Below, piece by piece: positions 7,798 through 17,940 of a stretch of 39,664 nt of DNA. A program made the translations under genes and the position numbers. Position 1 is the first letter of the stretch. Each line of letters begins with the position of its first letter. The stretch covers positions 1 to 39,664 of the forward strand of contig JAKAJU010000089.1 of the NCBI GenBank assembly GCA_021813655.1, read 5' to 3'. Origin of the DNA: Chloroflexota bacterium (GTDB lineage: Bacteria; Chloroflexota; Limnocylindria; Limnocylindrales; CSP1-4). The notes under the pieces are model-generated. The model was not told the DNA's origin, searched no databases, and was given only the letters and a program-made list of their open reading frames with translations.

Positions 7798-7831
7798 CGA
7801 GCCTCGCGGGACGGCATCGCACCCGGGCTCG
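7798..7831. terminator. Possible terminator hairpin in convergent gap
   Basis: CGAGCC (7798-7803) can pair with GGCTCG (7826-7831), with GGG (7808-7810) and CCC (7822-7824) extending the stem inside. It lies 20 bases past the membrane-protein stop. There is no T-run, so support is modest. Confidence 0.25.
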
Positions 7832-7867
7832 GAGGCCGGACGGCCGGGCACGCGGCCGCCGGGTCGG

Positions 7868-8215
7868 TCAGCGCAGGAGGGCGACCGACGCGAGGGCGAG
7901 GAAGGTCAGCAGCAGAGAGCCTCCGACGATGATCGCGACGAGCGCGAGCAGGAGGCGGACGTACGGTCGCTCGCGGGCGAGCGTCTCGGCGATCTCGGGG
8001 TCGCTCCCGCCGGGCGGCGGCGGAGCGTCCAGGCCCCGCGGCCGCTGGGAGAGCGGCGGCTGACGGGGGTCGCCCGCCGGGAAGCCCGGGAAGCCTCGTC
8101 CCGGCGATGCGGTCCCCGGCTCGGTCTCGACGGCGGGCGCCGTCGAGGCATCGGGCTCGGGCCCCGACGCTCCATCGTGAACGCCGGCGCCGTCACGCGC
8201 CGCGTCGTCGCCCAC
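7868..8215 (-). CDS. Small protein with Pro/Gly-rich N-terminus and one C-terminal membrane helix
   Basis: A 115-residue protein not recognised as a known family. Residues 1-75 are acidic, Pro/Gly-rich and probably disordered (for example FPGFPAGDPRQPP). EIAETLARERPYV then leads into one hydrophobic helix, about residues 88-113, ending at a terminal Arg. This is the form of a tail-anchored membrane protein. The GTG start at 8215 lies three bases after the ilvD stop, so it is probably read from the ilvD transcript. Low-complexity content makes homology calls unsafe, but strong coding-type codon use and tight spacing support a real gene. Confidence 0.55.
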   Translation of the reverse strand: MGDDAARDGAGVHDGASGPEPDASTAPAVETEPGTASPGRGFPGFPAGDPRQPPLSQRPRGLDAPPPPGGSDPEIAETLARERPYVRLLLALVAIIVGGSLLLTFLALASVALLR

Positions 8216-8218
8216 GGT

Positions 8219-9964
8219 TCAGTCCTCCGCTCGTCCCAGCGCCGCCGCGAGCCGTGCGCCGGTCGTGACCGCGCCCCGCGACGCCGAGCTCACGAGCGCG
8301 GCGTACTTGGCCATGACGCCGCTGCGATAGCGGGGCGCCGGTGGGGTCCACTCCAGGTGCCGCCGTGCGAGCTCGTCCGCGGAGACCTCGAGGTCCACCA
8401 CATGCCGGTCCACGTCGATGACGATCGTGTCGCCCTCCCGGACGAGGCCGATCGGGCCGCCGAGCGCGGCCTCCGGCGCGACATGCCCGATCATCAGGCC
8501 GTGGGTCCCGCCGGAGAAGCGGCCATCGGTGATGAGCGCGACGGACTCGCCCAGACCCTCGCCGACGAGCGCGGCCGTGACGCTGAGCATCTCCTGCATG
8601 CCGGGTCCGCCGACCGGGCCCTCGTAGCGGATGACGACGACGTCGCCGGACCTGATCCGGTTGGCGCGGACCGCGTCGTAGCAGGCGGTCTCCGAGTCGA
8701 AGACCCGCGCCGGCCCGCGATGGTGGCGCCGCTCGTGGCCCGCGAGCTTCACGACGCAGCCGTCCGGTGCGAGCGAGCCCCGGAGGATCGAGAGCCCGCC
8801 GACCGGCTTGATCGGCGTCTCGATCGGGACGACGACCTTCTGGTCCTCGGCCGCGACCGCGTCCTCGGCGATCCGGGCGATCGTCCGGCCGTCCACCGTC
8901 GGCAGGTCGCCATGGATCAACTCGAGCTTGAGGAGCTCGCGCATGACGAGACCGATCCCGCCGGCCTCGTACATGTCGGCGGCCGTGTACCGGCCGCCGG
9001 GCACCATGTCGGCCACGATCGGCGTCCGGTCGGCGATCGCCCCGAACTCGTCGATGTCGAGTCCGATCCCGTACTCGTGGGCGATCGCGAGCAGGTGGAG
9101 GACGCCGTTCGTGCTCCCGCCCGTCGCCGCGACCGACGCGATCGCGTTCTCGATCGACTTCCGGGTGATGAACCGGCCGGGCCGGACGTCGTCGCGGACC
9201 AGGTCCATGACGATCTCCCCGGTCCGGCGCGCGGCAGCGTCCTTGGCGGGATCCTCGGCCGGGATCCCGTTGAGGCCGGCCGGCGAGATCCCGAGGAACT
9301 CGCAGGCGGTGCTCATCGTGTTCGCCGTGTACTGACCGCCGCACGCGCCCGCGCCGGGGCACGCGACGTTCTCGACCTCGTACAGCTCGTCGAGGGTCAT
9401 CTTCCCGGCCCGGTAGGCGCCGATCGCCTCGAAGACGGTGACGACGGTCGCCTGTCGCTTCCCCTTGTACATCCCCGGGTAGATCGTGCCGTTGTAGAGC
9501 ACCACGCCCGGGACGTCGAGCCGGCCGAGAGCCATGACCGCCGCGGGGATCGTCTTGTCGCACCCCACGAGGCAGACCAGCCCGTCGAGCAGGTGGCCGC
9601 GGACGACGAGCTCGATCGAGTCGGCGATGACCTCGCGGCTGATGAGGCTCGCCTTCATCCCCTCCGAGCCCATCGAGACGCCATCGGAGACCGAGATCGT
9701 GTTGAACTCCATGGGCGTCCCGCCGGCGGCCCGGATCCCCGCCTTCACGTGCTCGGCGAGCCGTCGCTGGTTGTAGTTGCACGGCATCGTCTCGATCCAC
9801 GTCGTCGCCACACCGACCAGCGGCTTCGCGAGGTCGTCGTCGGTGAAGCCGATCGCCTTGAGCATCGCGCGCGCGGCGGCGCGATCGGGACCTTCCGTCA
9901 GGGCGGCGGAGCGCCGCTTCGCCGGGTCGGTGGGCCTGTCGTACGGGTGGCGAGGCTCGGGCAT
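8219..9964 (-). CDS. ilvD: Dihydroxy-acid dehydratase (IlvD)
   Basis: A 581-residue enzyme making 2-ketoisovalerate and 2-keto-3-methylvalerate from the dihydroxy acids produced by IlvC. The three cysteines expected to bind the iron-sulfur cluster are Cys62 (MPCNYNQ), Cys135 (VGCDKTIPA) and Cys208 ([16 protein letters not shown]). Lys137, in the Mg-site lysine context, is also present, and the C-terminal [12 protein letters not shown] is canonical. Length is normal. The ATG at 9964 has GAAGGA seven bases upstream. The gene stands apart from the ilvBNC operon, 12 kb away on the other strand, and is followed at once by a small membrane-protein gene. Confidence 0.97.
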   Translation of the reverse strand: MPEPRHPYDRPTDPAKRRSAALTEGPDRAAARAMLKAIGFTDDDLAKPLVGVATTWIETMPCNYNQRRLAEHVKAGIRAAGGTPMEFNTISVSDGVSMGSEGMKASLISREVIADSIELVVRGHLLDGLVCLVGCDKTIPAAVMALGRLDVPGVVLYNGTIYPGMYKGKRQATVVTVFEAIGAYRAGKMTLDELYEVENVACPGAGACGGQYTANTMSTACEFLGISPAGLNGIPAEDPAKDAAARRTGEIVMDLVRDDVRPGRFITRKSIENAIASVAATGGSTNGVLHLLAIAHEYGIGLDIDEFGAIADRTPIVADMVPGGRYTAADMYEAGGIGLVMRELLKLELIHGDLPTVDGRTIARIAEDAVAAEDQKVVVPIETPIKPVGGLSILRGSLAPDGCVVKLAGHERRHHRGPARVFDSETACYDAVRANRIRSGDVVVIRYEGPVGGPGMQEMLSVTAALVGEGLGESVALITDGRFSGGTHGLMIGHVAPEAALGGPIGLVREGDTIVIDVDRHVVDLEVSADELARRHLEWTPPAPRYRSGVMAKYAALVSSASRGAVTTGARLAAALGRAED

Positions 9965-9998
9965 CGGGCGTCCTTCGGGCGGGTGGGGGAGCGGGCCG

Positions 9999-10004
9999 AG
10001 TGTA
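9999..10004 (-). promoter_or_regulatory. Possible -10 box of ilvD
   Basis: Minus-strand TACACT at 10004-9999 lies 34 bases upstream of the ilvD ATG. A matching -35 would fall at the end of the preceding gene and is not convincing. ilvD may also be read through from that gene. Confidence 0.3.
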
Positions 10005-10021
10005 CGACGGACGGACCGCCC

Positions 10022-10918
10022 TCATCCCGACCCGGACCGGACTCCTGTCCCGACCGTCCGCCCGACGAACGCCGGACCCGTCGGCCGACCCGCGGGCTCG
10101 TCGGCCGGTTCGCCGAGACCCGCGGCCCACGCAGGCCGGATGCCGGCGTCGCGCAGCGAGCGCAGCACCCGCGCCGGCGTCCCCCAGTCGGCCCACCCGA
10201 CCGGCGGGAGCGGAGAGACGAGGAGCGCGCCGGGAAGGCGCTCGAGGACCTCGCCGGAGAAGTCCGCCGGCCGGCACGCGTGGAACGCCTGCGCGAAGGC
10301 GCCGCCGGGGATCGGGCACGCGGCGAACGATGTCACCACGTCGGCGACGTCCGGAAGCGTCGTCGCGACGAGGCGGACGAGGGTCGCGGCGCGGACCTCG
10401 ATCCACCCGTAGCCCGTCTCCGGGCCGTCGGCGGGTGCCCCGAAGAGCACGGTCTCGCCGGGTCGGACGGCCGCGGCGACTGCAAGCAGGTGGTCCGCGA
10501 AGGTGTCCTCGTCGGCGAGATGGTGGTCGCTCGGGAGGATCGCCACCGTCGCGCCGGGGTCGCGCGCGGCGATCCACAGCGCGCCCCAGAGGATCGCCAC
10601 GGCCGTCCCGCGCTCGGCCGGCTGGAAGAGCCAGTGCGCGTCGGACCAGGTCTCGACCGCATCCGCGAGGTATCCGCCATGCTCGTGGCGGACCATGACG
10701 ACGGTCCGATCCGGCTGGGCGATGCGGCCGGCACGTTCCAGGGTCGTCGTGAGGAGCGAGTGGCCGCCGTCGGGCGCGGCGAACTGCTTCGGGCGCTCGT
10801 CTCCATGGACCGCGCGAACGAGGCCGCGGAGACGGCGCCCGTCGCCGCCGGCGAGGACGAGCGCCCAGAGGCCGGGCTCCGCGTCCCCGTCCTCCTGCCC
10901 CGGGATCCGGCGGGTCAT
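10022..10918 (-). CDS. Mannose-1-phosphate guanylyltransferase-like nucleotidyltransferase
   Basis: A 298-residue protein with the nucleotidyltransferase signature LVLAGGDGRRL, then ERPKQF, the pair that binds NTP and sugar phosphate in mannose-1-phosphate guanylyltransferases. FQPAERGTAVAILWGAL and the metal-site-like ILPSDHHLADED follow, as in that family. It would make an NDP-sugar (GDP-mannose or similar) in the cytoplasm. It lacks the C-terminal cupin or beta-helix domain of longer members, as does a known short sub-family. I chose the ATG at 10918 because GGGAGG lies eight bases upstream; the frame is open to 11581, but that part reads as Arg-rich shadow coding of the next gene. The exact sugar and nucleotide are unknown. 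Confidence 0.8.
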   Translation of the reverse strand: MTRRIPGQEDGDAEPGLWALVLAGGDGRRLRGLVRAVHGDERPKQFAAPDGGHSLLTTTLERAGRIAQPDRTVVMVRHEHGGYLADAVETWSDAHWLFQPAERGTAVAILWGALWIAARDPGATVAILPSDHHLADEDTFADHLLAVAAAVRPGETVLFGAPADGPETGYGWIEVRAATLVRLVATTLPDVADVVTSFAACPIPGGAFAQAFHACRPADFSGEVLERLPGALLVSPLPPVGWADWGTPARVLRSLRDAGIRPAWAAGLGEPADEPAGRPTGPAFVGRTVGTGVRSGSG

Positions 10919-11255
10919 CGGGGGGCGCCTCCCGTCCCGGGCTGGCGAGGACCGGCCCGGCATGATCGGGACAGGAATCCGTCGAGGCGCGTGCTCCGGC
11001 GCAGCGGTCGTCGGGCGCCTGCGGATCGCGTGGTGGTCCATCCGGCGATCCCGAGTCCGATCGCGGGGGCGCCCGTCGCGGGCGACGCGGGATCGCATCC
11101 GCCGCGTGCCCGTCGCCCGTCGGTCACCGACCGCACCGCCGACCATCGCACGGCGCGGCGCCGCCAGACAAGGTCCAGACGTCGTCGGGGACGTCGTGGA
11201 CCGGCTCCGCCGTGACGATGCGCGGCAGGCAGGGCGGCCGTCGGGTCGCGCCGGA
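10919..11255. other. 337-base intergenic stretch without a recognised gene
   Basis: Between the DUF885-type gene and the nucleotidyltransferase, both leftward, I see no frame with convincing protein features. Open frames here give Arg/Pro/Gly-rich translations of the kind expected from GC-rich shadows. The part next to 10918 holds the nucleotidyltransferase ribosome-binding site. No clear promoter, hairpin with T-run, or repeat was found. Confidence 0.5.
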
Positions 11256-13028
11256 TCAGCTCGCGGGCGCCTCCACCCACCGCGCCACCACGTCGCGGAG
11301 CGTCGCCAGCGGGAGCGCACCCCCGGACAGGACGGCGTCATGGAATCCGCGGACGTCGAACCGGGCGCCCAGCGCGGCGCGGGCCTCGTCCCGGAGTCGG
11401 AGGATCTCCATCTGCCCCGCCTTGTAGGCGAGCGCCTGGCCCGGCCAGACGATGTACCGGTCCACCTCGTTCGCGACGTTGTTCGCGCCCAGCGCCGTGT
11501 GCCCGCGCATGAAGTCGATGGCCGCATCCCGGCTCCAGCCGAGTGCGTGCATCCCGGTGTCCACGACGAGCCGGCACGCACGCCACGCGTCGAACGAGAG
11601 GATCCCGAACCGGTCGAGGCCGCTGGAGTAGAGCCCCATCTCGTCCGCGAGGCGCTCCGCGTAGAGGCCCCATCCCTCGAAGAACGCGGTCGGGCCGAGG
11701 TGCCGGCGGAACTCCGGGATCCCTACGAGCTCCTGCCCGATCGCGATCTGAAGGTGGTGGCCGGGGATCGACTCGTGGAACGCGAGCGCCTCGGCCTCGT
11801 ACCGCGGTCGCGTCTCCGGCGCGGAGGTGTTCACGAAGTACTGGCCCGGGCGCGAGCCGTCGGCGGCCGGCTGCCGGTAGTAGGCGATGGTCGAGTGCTC
11901 CTCCTCGTGGGGGCCCATGACGACGACGTCGCAGCCCGCGCGCGGGAGGATCCCGAAGGCCGACGGGAGTGCCGCGCGTGCGCGGTCAAGGGAGGCCTCG
12001 GCGACCGCGACGATCTCATCGCGGATCGCGAAGTGGAGGGCGGGGTCGTCGCGCAGGCGGGCGAGTGTCTCGTCGAGCCCATGCGTACCGAGCACGCGTG
12101 CGCCGAGGTCCGCGAACTCCGCGTCGATCCGCGCGATCTCCGCGAGTCCGGTGCCGTGGAGATCCTCGGCCGTGAGATCGAGCGACGTGTGGTGGCGGAT
12201 CAGGTCGCGGTAGGCGGCGGACCCGCCGGGGACGTGGATGATCCCCGGCCGGTCGTCCGGCCGGGCCGCCGGCAGGATCTCGTCGGCGAGCACGGCACGG
12301 AGGCGCGCGAAGCCGGGCCGGACGATGGTCGACACGGCGTCGGCCAGGCCAGAACGGAAGGCGTCGAGGTCGGCCGCGGACCAGTCGGGATGCCCGGCGC
12401 GGGCGGGCGCGAGCAGCGCGAGTGACGCGTCAGGCGTCGCGGCCTCGGCGTCGAGCTCGGCGATCGTGCGGGCGACCGGGGTCCGCACCGCGACCCGGCC
12501 CTCGGTGAGCGCGTGACGGAGATTCTCGATCGTCGCGTCCAGGTACGGGCCCATGGCCCGCCACCGGGCGATCATCGCCGCCCCCTGCGCAGGCGTCGTG
12601 ACCGGCTGGTACGCCTCGATGTTCGAGAACTCGATCTGGGGGCCCTCGAGAGGATCGACCGTCCAGTCGTCCAGGCCGGTCCGCAGTCGTGCGAGGTCGC
12701 CGCGGACCGCCTCCCGCAACGCGGACCGCGTCACCCGTCCGGGGATGTCGAGCGTTCGGTCGTCGAGCGCGGATTCCCGCGCGGCGAACGCGTCCAGTCT
12801 CACGAGCCGAGCTGCGCGCGCGGCCGGGCGCGGATCGTCGAGGCGGTCGTCGTACCGGCGATCCCCGATCGATGTCGCGAAGAGCGGCTCGTCGGCGAGG
12901 ACGGAGTCCCAGTACTCGCGCGCGAGGGCGGAAAGGTCGGTCTCGGCGATGTCGGCCTCTGCCGGGTCGGAGGTGGCGGGGGTCGCCGCGACCCGTTGGC
13001 CGGCGGGAGGGCGGTGCTGCTGGGTCAT
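11256..13028 (-). CDS. DUF885-family protein (putative zinc metallopeptidase/hydrolase)
   Basis: A 590-residue protein with the motif HESIPGHH (His418, Glu419, His424, His425), the putative zinc site of the DUF885 family. A second typical block, EGWGLYAERLADEMGLY, lies about 35 residues on. FNTSAPETRPRYE-like sequence before the site (here FVNTSAPETRPRYE) is also family-typical. No signal peptide is visible; the first 30 residues are hydrophilic. Members have been linked to peptide hydrolysis but few are characterised, so the substrate is open. The predicted -10 box lies six bases from the ATG, suggesting a leaderless message. It is followed leftward by a nucleotidyltransferase after a long gap, so no operon link is clear. 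Confidence 0.85.
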   Translation of the reverse strand: MTQQHRPPAGQRVAATPATSDPAEADIAETDLSALAREYWDSVLADEPLFATSIGDRRYDDRLDDPRPAARAARLVRLDAFAARESALDDRTLDIPGRVTRSALREAVRGDLARLRTGLDDWTVDPLEGPQIEFSNIEAYQPVTTPAQGAAMIARWRAMGPYLDATIENLRHALTEGRVAVRTPVARTIAELDAEAATPDASLALLAPARAGHPDWSAADLDAFRSGLADAVSTIVRPGFARLRAVLADEILPAARPDDRPGIIHVPGGSAAYRDLIRHHTSLDLTAEDLHGTGLAEIARIDAEFADLGARVLGTHGLDETLARLRDDPALHFAIRDEIVAVAEASLDRARAALPSAFGILPRAGCDVVVMGPHEEEHSTIAYYRQPAADGSRPGQYFVNTSAPETRPRYEAEALAFHESIPGHHLQIAIGQELVGIPEFRRHLGPTAFFEGWGLYAERLADEMGLYSSGLDRFGILSFDAWRACRLVVDTGMHALGWSRDAAIDFMRGHTALGANNVANEVDRYIVWPGQALAYKAGQMEILRLRDEARAALGARFDVRGFHDAVLSGGALPLATLRDVVARWVEAPAS

Positions 13029-13034
13029 CCCGGG

Positions 13035-13040
13035 ATGCTA
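13035..13040 (-). promoter_or_regulatory. Predicted -10 box of a leaderless DUF885 promoter
   Basis: Minus-strand TAGCAT (13040-13035) followed by CCCGGG and then ATG at 13028. The six-base gap puts the expected transcription start at the ATG itself. No ribosome-binding site is present. The geometry is the same as at the marR start. Confidence 0.45.
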
Positions 13041-13074
13041 GCCGTCGCGGCGCGTGCGCGCTGCCGGCCCGCGA

Positions 13075-14259
13075 TCACGTGCAGGGTCCGGTGGCGACGG
13101 CCCCAGACCGGCCGACGGCCGGGATGACTGTCGCGCTCACGGCGTCGACGGCGAGGGCATATCCCACCGATGGGTCCGATCGCGACTCGGCGAACACCAC
13201 CCCGCCGACGGTGCCGTCCGCGAGGACGAGCGGTCCGCCGGAGTCGCCCGGCTGGATCTCGCCCCGGATCTCGACGATCTGGCGGTCCACGGTCCGGTCC
13301 CCGTACAGGTCCCGCCCTGCCGCACGATACGTCGCGGTCACGGCCGCGGGGATGATCGTGAGCCGGCCTCCCTCCGGATGCCCGAGTGCGGCCGCCGGCG
13401 CGCCGCGCTCGGGCATCGCCGCGGCGAAGGCAAGACCCTGCGAGCGGAGTCCGGGGACCCGGAGGAGCGCGACGTCGAGCGTCGGGTCGAAGAGGACGGC
13501 GACGGCGTCCCGGGGCCGGCCCATCCCGGTCGCGTCGGCGGTGACCTGGATGCGCCCCGATCCGGCGATGACATGCGCGTTCGTCACGACGTAGCCCGGC
13601 GCGACCGCGAAGCCGGTGCCCGTGAGGATCCGTCCGCACGCCTCCGACTCGACCCGCATGACACTCGGAGCGACCGGCTCGCCGATCGCTCTCGCCGTGG
13701 CATCCGACGGGAGGCCCACGGGTGCGGCGGGCGCCGGCTCGAGCCCCAGGAAGAGCTCCGGGAGACCGGACTCGCCCACGATCCGCGCCACCTGGCCGGT
13801 GAGCGTCCCCGGCGGCGGGAGGATCCCGCTCAGCGTCCGGATTGCCTGAGACCGCTGCGCTTCCTGGGCGACCGTCGGGACCGGGGCGGCCGCGATGAGA
13901 CCGCCGACGATCCAGATGATCACGATCGCCTGGGCGACTCCGGCGACGCCGCCGAGGATTCCGTCGAGCATCGCGCCGAGGCCACCGACGTAGCGAGCTC
14001 GGATCGACCGGCCGAAGCCGGAACCGATCGCCTCGCACGTGCCCACGACCCCGAGCACGCCCGCGATCGCGAGGAGAGCCCGTGCCGGCTGGTCGACACC
14101 CGCGAGGACCGTCCGCGCCAGGGGAGCGAGCGCGAGGACGAGGACCGCCCCGCCCAGCAGGCCGAGGAGTCCCAGGACCTGCGGCACGGCGCCCGACCGC
14201 ACGCCGAGGACGAGCCCCGTGCAGACGAGGGCGAGCGCGACGACGTCGAGCCAGTTCAC
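13075..14259 (-). CDS. MarP-like membrane serine protease (CvpA domain plus trypsin-like protease)
   Basis: A 394-residue protein with four hydrophobic segments in residues 1-125, like the colicin V production (CvpA) family, then a trypsin-like protease domain from about residue 195. The triad is His229 (TNAHVIAG), Asp262 (TLDVALLRV) and Ser340 (GDSGGPL). Cys208 and Cys393 flank the domain. In Mycobacterium tuberculosis MarP (Rv3671c) the triad and the disulfide sit at almost the same residue numbers, and that protein is a periplasmic acid-stress protease, so both architecture and redox-sensitive cysteine pair seem kept. The start is GTG at 14259, beginning NWLDVVALALV; the frame stays open upstream but that part lies across the divergent gene. 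There is no clear ribosome-binding site. It is divergent from the aldolase-family gene. Confidence 0.85.
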   Translation of the reverse strand: MNWLDVVALALVCTGLVLGVRSGAVPQVLGLLGLLGGAVLVLALAPLARTVLAGVDQPARALLAIAGVLGVVGTCEAIGSGFGRSIRARYVGGLGAMLDGILGGVAGVAQAIVIIWIVGGLIAAAPVPTVAQEAQRSQAIRTLSGILPPPGTLTGQVARIVGESGLPELFLGLEPAPAAPVGLPSDATARAIGEPVAPSVMRVESEACGRILTGTGFAVAPGYVVTNAHVIAGSGRIQVTADATGMGRPRDAVAVLFDPTLDVALLRVPGLRSQGLAFAAAMPERGAPAAALGHPEGGRLTIIPAAVTATYRAAGRDLYGDRTVDRQIVEIRGEIQPGDSGGPLVLADGTVGGVVFAESRSDPSVGYALAVDAVSATVIPAVGRSGAVATGPCT

Positions 14260-14353
14260 CCGTCGATGGTCGCACGGGCCGGCCGCGAGCGCGCAGGGTG
14301 CAGCCGGTCGCGGCATCATGGCGGGACCACCACCCACCGGAGGACGCGCGCAC

Positions 14354-15028
14354 ATGCCCTGGATCGACCGCCTCACGGTTCTCCGGATGATCCTCGAGGA
14401 CGGGGCCGTGCCCACCTTCGTCGCGCCCGACCCGGAGACCGCGTTCGACGTCGTCGCCGCGTGTCGCGACGGCGGCTCCCGCGTCGTGGAGTTCACGAAT
14501 CGCGGCGACTTCGCCTACGCGACGTTCGTCACGCTCGCGCGGCGGGTGGATGCCGAGGCGCCCGGGGTCGCCCTCGGCGCAGGGACGATCGTCGACGCCC
14601 CGACCGCGGCGCTCTTCATCGCCGCCGGCGCCCGCTTCATCGTCGGCCAGTCGTACGACGAGGGCGTCGCCCGCCTCTGCAACACGCGCCGCGTCGCCTA
14701 CGTCCCGGGCTGCGCGACGGCCACGGAGATCCGCGCGGCGGAGGAGATGGGCTGCGAGATCGTCAAGCTCTTCCCCGCGGCCGCGTACGACGGACCCGCA
14801 TTCATCCGCGGCCTCCATGGGCCGAGCCCGCACAGCCGCGTGATGCCGACGAACGTCGAGGCGACCGAGGAGGCGACGCGCCGGTGGATCGCGGCGGGTG
14901 CCGCGGCCCTCGGCGTGGGCCCGCACCTGCTGCCTCCGGCCCTCATCGTGTCGCGCGACGTCCCGACGATGGCCGCGAAGGTGCGCGAGTACCTCGGGTG
15001 GGTGCGCGCCGCGCGAGAGGCGCGCTGA
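14354..15028 (+). CDS. KDPG/KHG aldolase-family protein
   Basis: A 224-residue TIM-barrel class I aldolase. The EFTNRGDF segment carries the catalytic Glu and identifies a sub-branch of KDPG/KHG aldolases. GAGTI and the Schiff-base lysine motif EIVKLFPAAA follow. The reaction would be cleavage of a 2-keto-3-deoxy acid to pyruvate and an aldehyde. The phosphate-loop motif usually PTGGV reads PTNVEATEE here, one residue short and without the glycine pair, so substrate or phosphate binding may differ. The ATG at 14354 has GGAGG about eleven bases upstream. No other Entner-Doudoroff gene is nearby. Confidence 0.8.
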   Translation: MPWIDRLTVLRMILEDGAVPTFVAPDPETAFDVVAACRDGGSRVVEFTNRGDFAYATFVTLARRVDAEAPGVALGAGTIVDAPTAALFIAAGARFIVGQSYDEGVARLCNTRRVAYVPGCATATEIRAAEEMGCEIVKLFPAAAYDGPAFIRGLHGPSPHSRVMPTNVEATEEATRRWIAAGAAALGVGPHLLPPALIVSRDVPTMAAKVREYLGWVRAAREAR

Positions 15029-15040
15029 GGCCGCGGCCGC

Positions 15041-15565
15041 CTACTGGCTGATCGTCGCCTGCCCGGCGGTGACCTGGACGGCGTTCACCGGACCCACGAG
15101 ACCCAGCGACGATGCCTGCGACGCGACGTCCTTCACGGCGCCCACGACCGGGTCCGTCACGGCGGACGGGAGGCCGCCGATCGCGATCGACCCGACCGTC
15201 ACCGAAAGGGGCGAGCTCGCCTCCACCGTGCCCGTCGCGACGCCCTTGACCGACACGGGGCCGGCCGGGTAGGTGAAGGAGAGCTGAACGGTCCCGTCGC
15301 TGCAGAAGTGGACGACGGGATCCTCGATCGCGAGGTCCTTCGCCTGATCCCGGAGCACGGCCGTCGCGTCCGCCTCGGTGAACGTCACGGACGCTGGCGG
15401 CGACTTGGTCGCCCAGGCGTCCCACTTGGCCCGCGCGTCGGCCACCGACCCGACGGCGACGTCGGGCGTGCACGTCGCGGGGGACGGGACCACGGCCAGG
15501 AACGCCACGACGACGACCCCGACGATCACGATCCCGAGCACGAGCGCGATGACCTTCCCGACCAT
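15041..15565 (-). CDS. Membrane-anchored exported protein of unknown function
   Basis: A 174-residue protein with one N-terminal hydrophobic helix (residues about 4-26) and an extracytoplasmic domain. Two cysteines (32 and 88) could form a disulfide. The rest alternates short beta-type segments (VQLSFTYPAGPVSVKGVATGTVE), then a Ser/Ala/Val-rich end. It recalls lipid-binding-type exported domains such as DUF2993/LmeA, but I could not confirm this. The ATG at 15565 has GGGAGG at good spacing. The frame is open for hundreds of codons further upstream, but that is antisense-type coding within leuD and leuC frames. It is tail-to-tail with the aldolase gene, 12 bases apart. Confidence 0.7.
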   Translation of the reverse strand: MVGKVIALVLGIVIVGVVVVAFLAVVPSPATCTPDVAVGSVADARAKWDAWATKSPPASVTFTEADATAVLRDQAKDLAIEDPVVHFCSDGTVQLSFTYPAGPVSVKGVATGTVEASSPLSVTVGSIAIGGLPSAVTDPVVGAVKDVASQASSLGLVGPVNAVQVTAGQATISQ

Positions 15566-15705
15566 CCGACACCTCCCGGGACGCGTTTGCGGCCGAGTGT
15601 CGCACGCGGCGCTCGACGGGGCGAGAGTCGGATGGCCTCCGGCCGGCTGCGTGTCGGGTCGGCGCGCGCCGGGAGGGTGTCTGCCGGCTCGGCGCGCGGC
15701 GTCGG

Positions 15706-16338
15706 TCAGGCCCCGAGCGCAGTCCCGATCCGTGTGTCGACGCGAGCGGGATGCGCCGCCTCCCAGGCCTCGATCGCGGGCAGGTGGCCGAGCACGTAGC
15801 CGATCTCGTCGGTCCCGGCCAGGAGCATCCGCTTCGCGAAGGGGTCGATGTCGAAGTCGAGCGTCGAGCCGTCGGGGAGCAGGATCCCCTGCTCGGCGAG
15901 GTCCACCGTGAACGCGGCGTCCGGGTCCTCCTCGACGATGGCGAAGAGCCGGGCGTGCATCGCCGGGTCCACGACGATCGGCAGGACGCCGTTCTTGAGG
16001 GCGTTGTTGCGGAAGATGTCGGCGAAGCTCGTCGAGAGGATCGCGCTGATCCCCCAGGCGGCGAGCGCCCAGGGGGCATGCTCGCGCGACGAGCCGGCCC
16101 CGAAGTTGTCGCCCACGAGGAGGATGCGTCGCCCGGCCATCTCGGACCGGTCGATGACGAACCGCGGCTCCTTCAGCGACCCGTCCGCCTCGAAGCGCCA
16201 GTCGTGGAAGAGCGCGTCCGCGAGGCCGGCCTTGTCGGTGACCTTCAGGTAGCGCGCGGGGACCACCTGGTCGGTGTCCACGTGCTCTGCGCGGAGAGGG
16301 ATGACCTTCGAGGTGAACTGGCGGAACGGCTCGGCCAT
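15706..16338 (-). CDS. leuD: 3-isopropylmalate dehydratase small subunit (LeuD)
   Basis: The 210-residue swivelling subunit of isopropylmalate isomerase, which turns 2-isopropylmalate into 3-isopropylmalate for leucine synthesis. Family motifs are VDTDQVVPARYL near the N-terminus, GDNFGAGSSREHAPWAL (substrate-binding Ser/Arg), and TSFADIFRNNALKNG. Length is normal. It starts three bases after the leuC stop, so the two subunits are made from one transcript. With CimA present in this window, the same isomerase probably also handles citramalate for isoleucine synthesis, as known in other bacteria that use that route. Confidence 0.97.
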   Translation of the reverse strand: MAEPFRQFTSKVIPLRAEHVDTDQVVPARYLKVTDKAGLADALFHDWRFEADGSLKEPRFVIDRSEMAGRRILLVGDNFGAGSSREHAPWALAAWGISAILSTSFADIFRNNALKNGVLPIVVDPAMHARLFAIVEEDPDAAFTVDLAEQGILLPDGSTLDFDIDPFAKRMLLAGTDEIGYVLGHLPAIEAWEAAHPARVDTRIGTALGA

Positions 16339-16341
16339 CGC

Positions 16342-17796
<1,455 letters not shown>

Positions 17797-17905
17797 GGGG
17801 CTGCTCGTCACTCCGGTACGCGGGGAGAGAAGGGTAGCAGAGGGGCGGCCAGACGAACGTCGGGCGCGAGCGGCCGGGGGCGCGCCGGACGCGAGCGGGC
17901 GCGCC

Positions 17906-17940
17906 GGCCGACAGGACCCGCCCCAACGGGCTTGTCGGCC
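17906..17940. promoter_or_regulatory. Inverted repeat in the leuC / DUF385 divergent promoter region
   Basis: GGCCGACA (17906-17913) and TGTCGGCC (17933-17940) are perfect inverted repeats, and an inner pair CCCG (17917-17920) / CGGG (17927-17930) continues the stem around the loop CCCCAA. It is upstream of both divergent genes, so it is more likely an operator or 5'-leader hairpin than a terminator. Between it and leuC there are also two copies each of CGCGAGCGG (17865, 17890) and GGGCGCGCCGG (17878, 17897). Confidence 0.45.

Noticed and set aside
10919-11581. N-terminal extension of the nucleotidyltransferase frame
   Set aside because: The ATG at 10918 has a well-spaced GGGAGG and the family domain begins soon after. 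The extension is low in family-like content and partly covers the next gene.
14260-14353. Leaderless promoter for marP (GACCAT six bases before GTG)
   Set aside because: The hexamer lacks the first T of the TAnnnT pattern, so it is not listed as a feature.
15566-15705. Terminator hairpin after leuD (CGCGCC/GGCGCG arms near 15659-15695)
   Set aside because: The arms are short, self-complementary CG runs that arise easily in this base composition, and no T-run follows. Otherwise this gap shows nothing.
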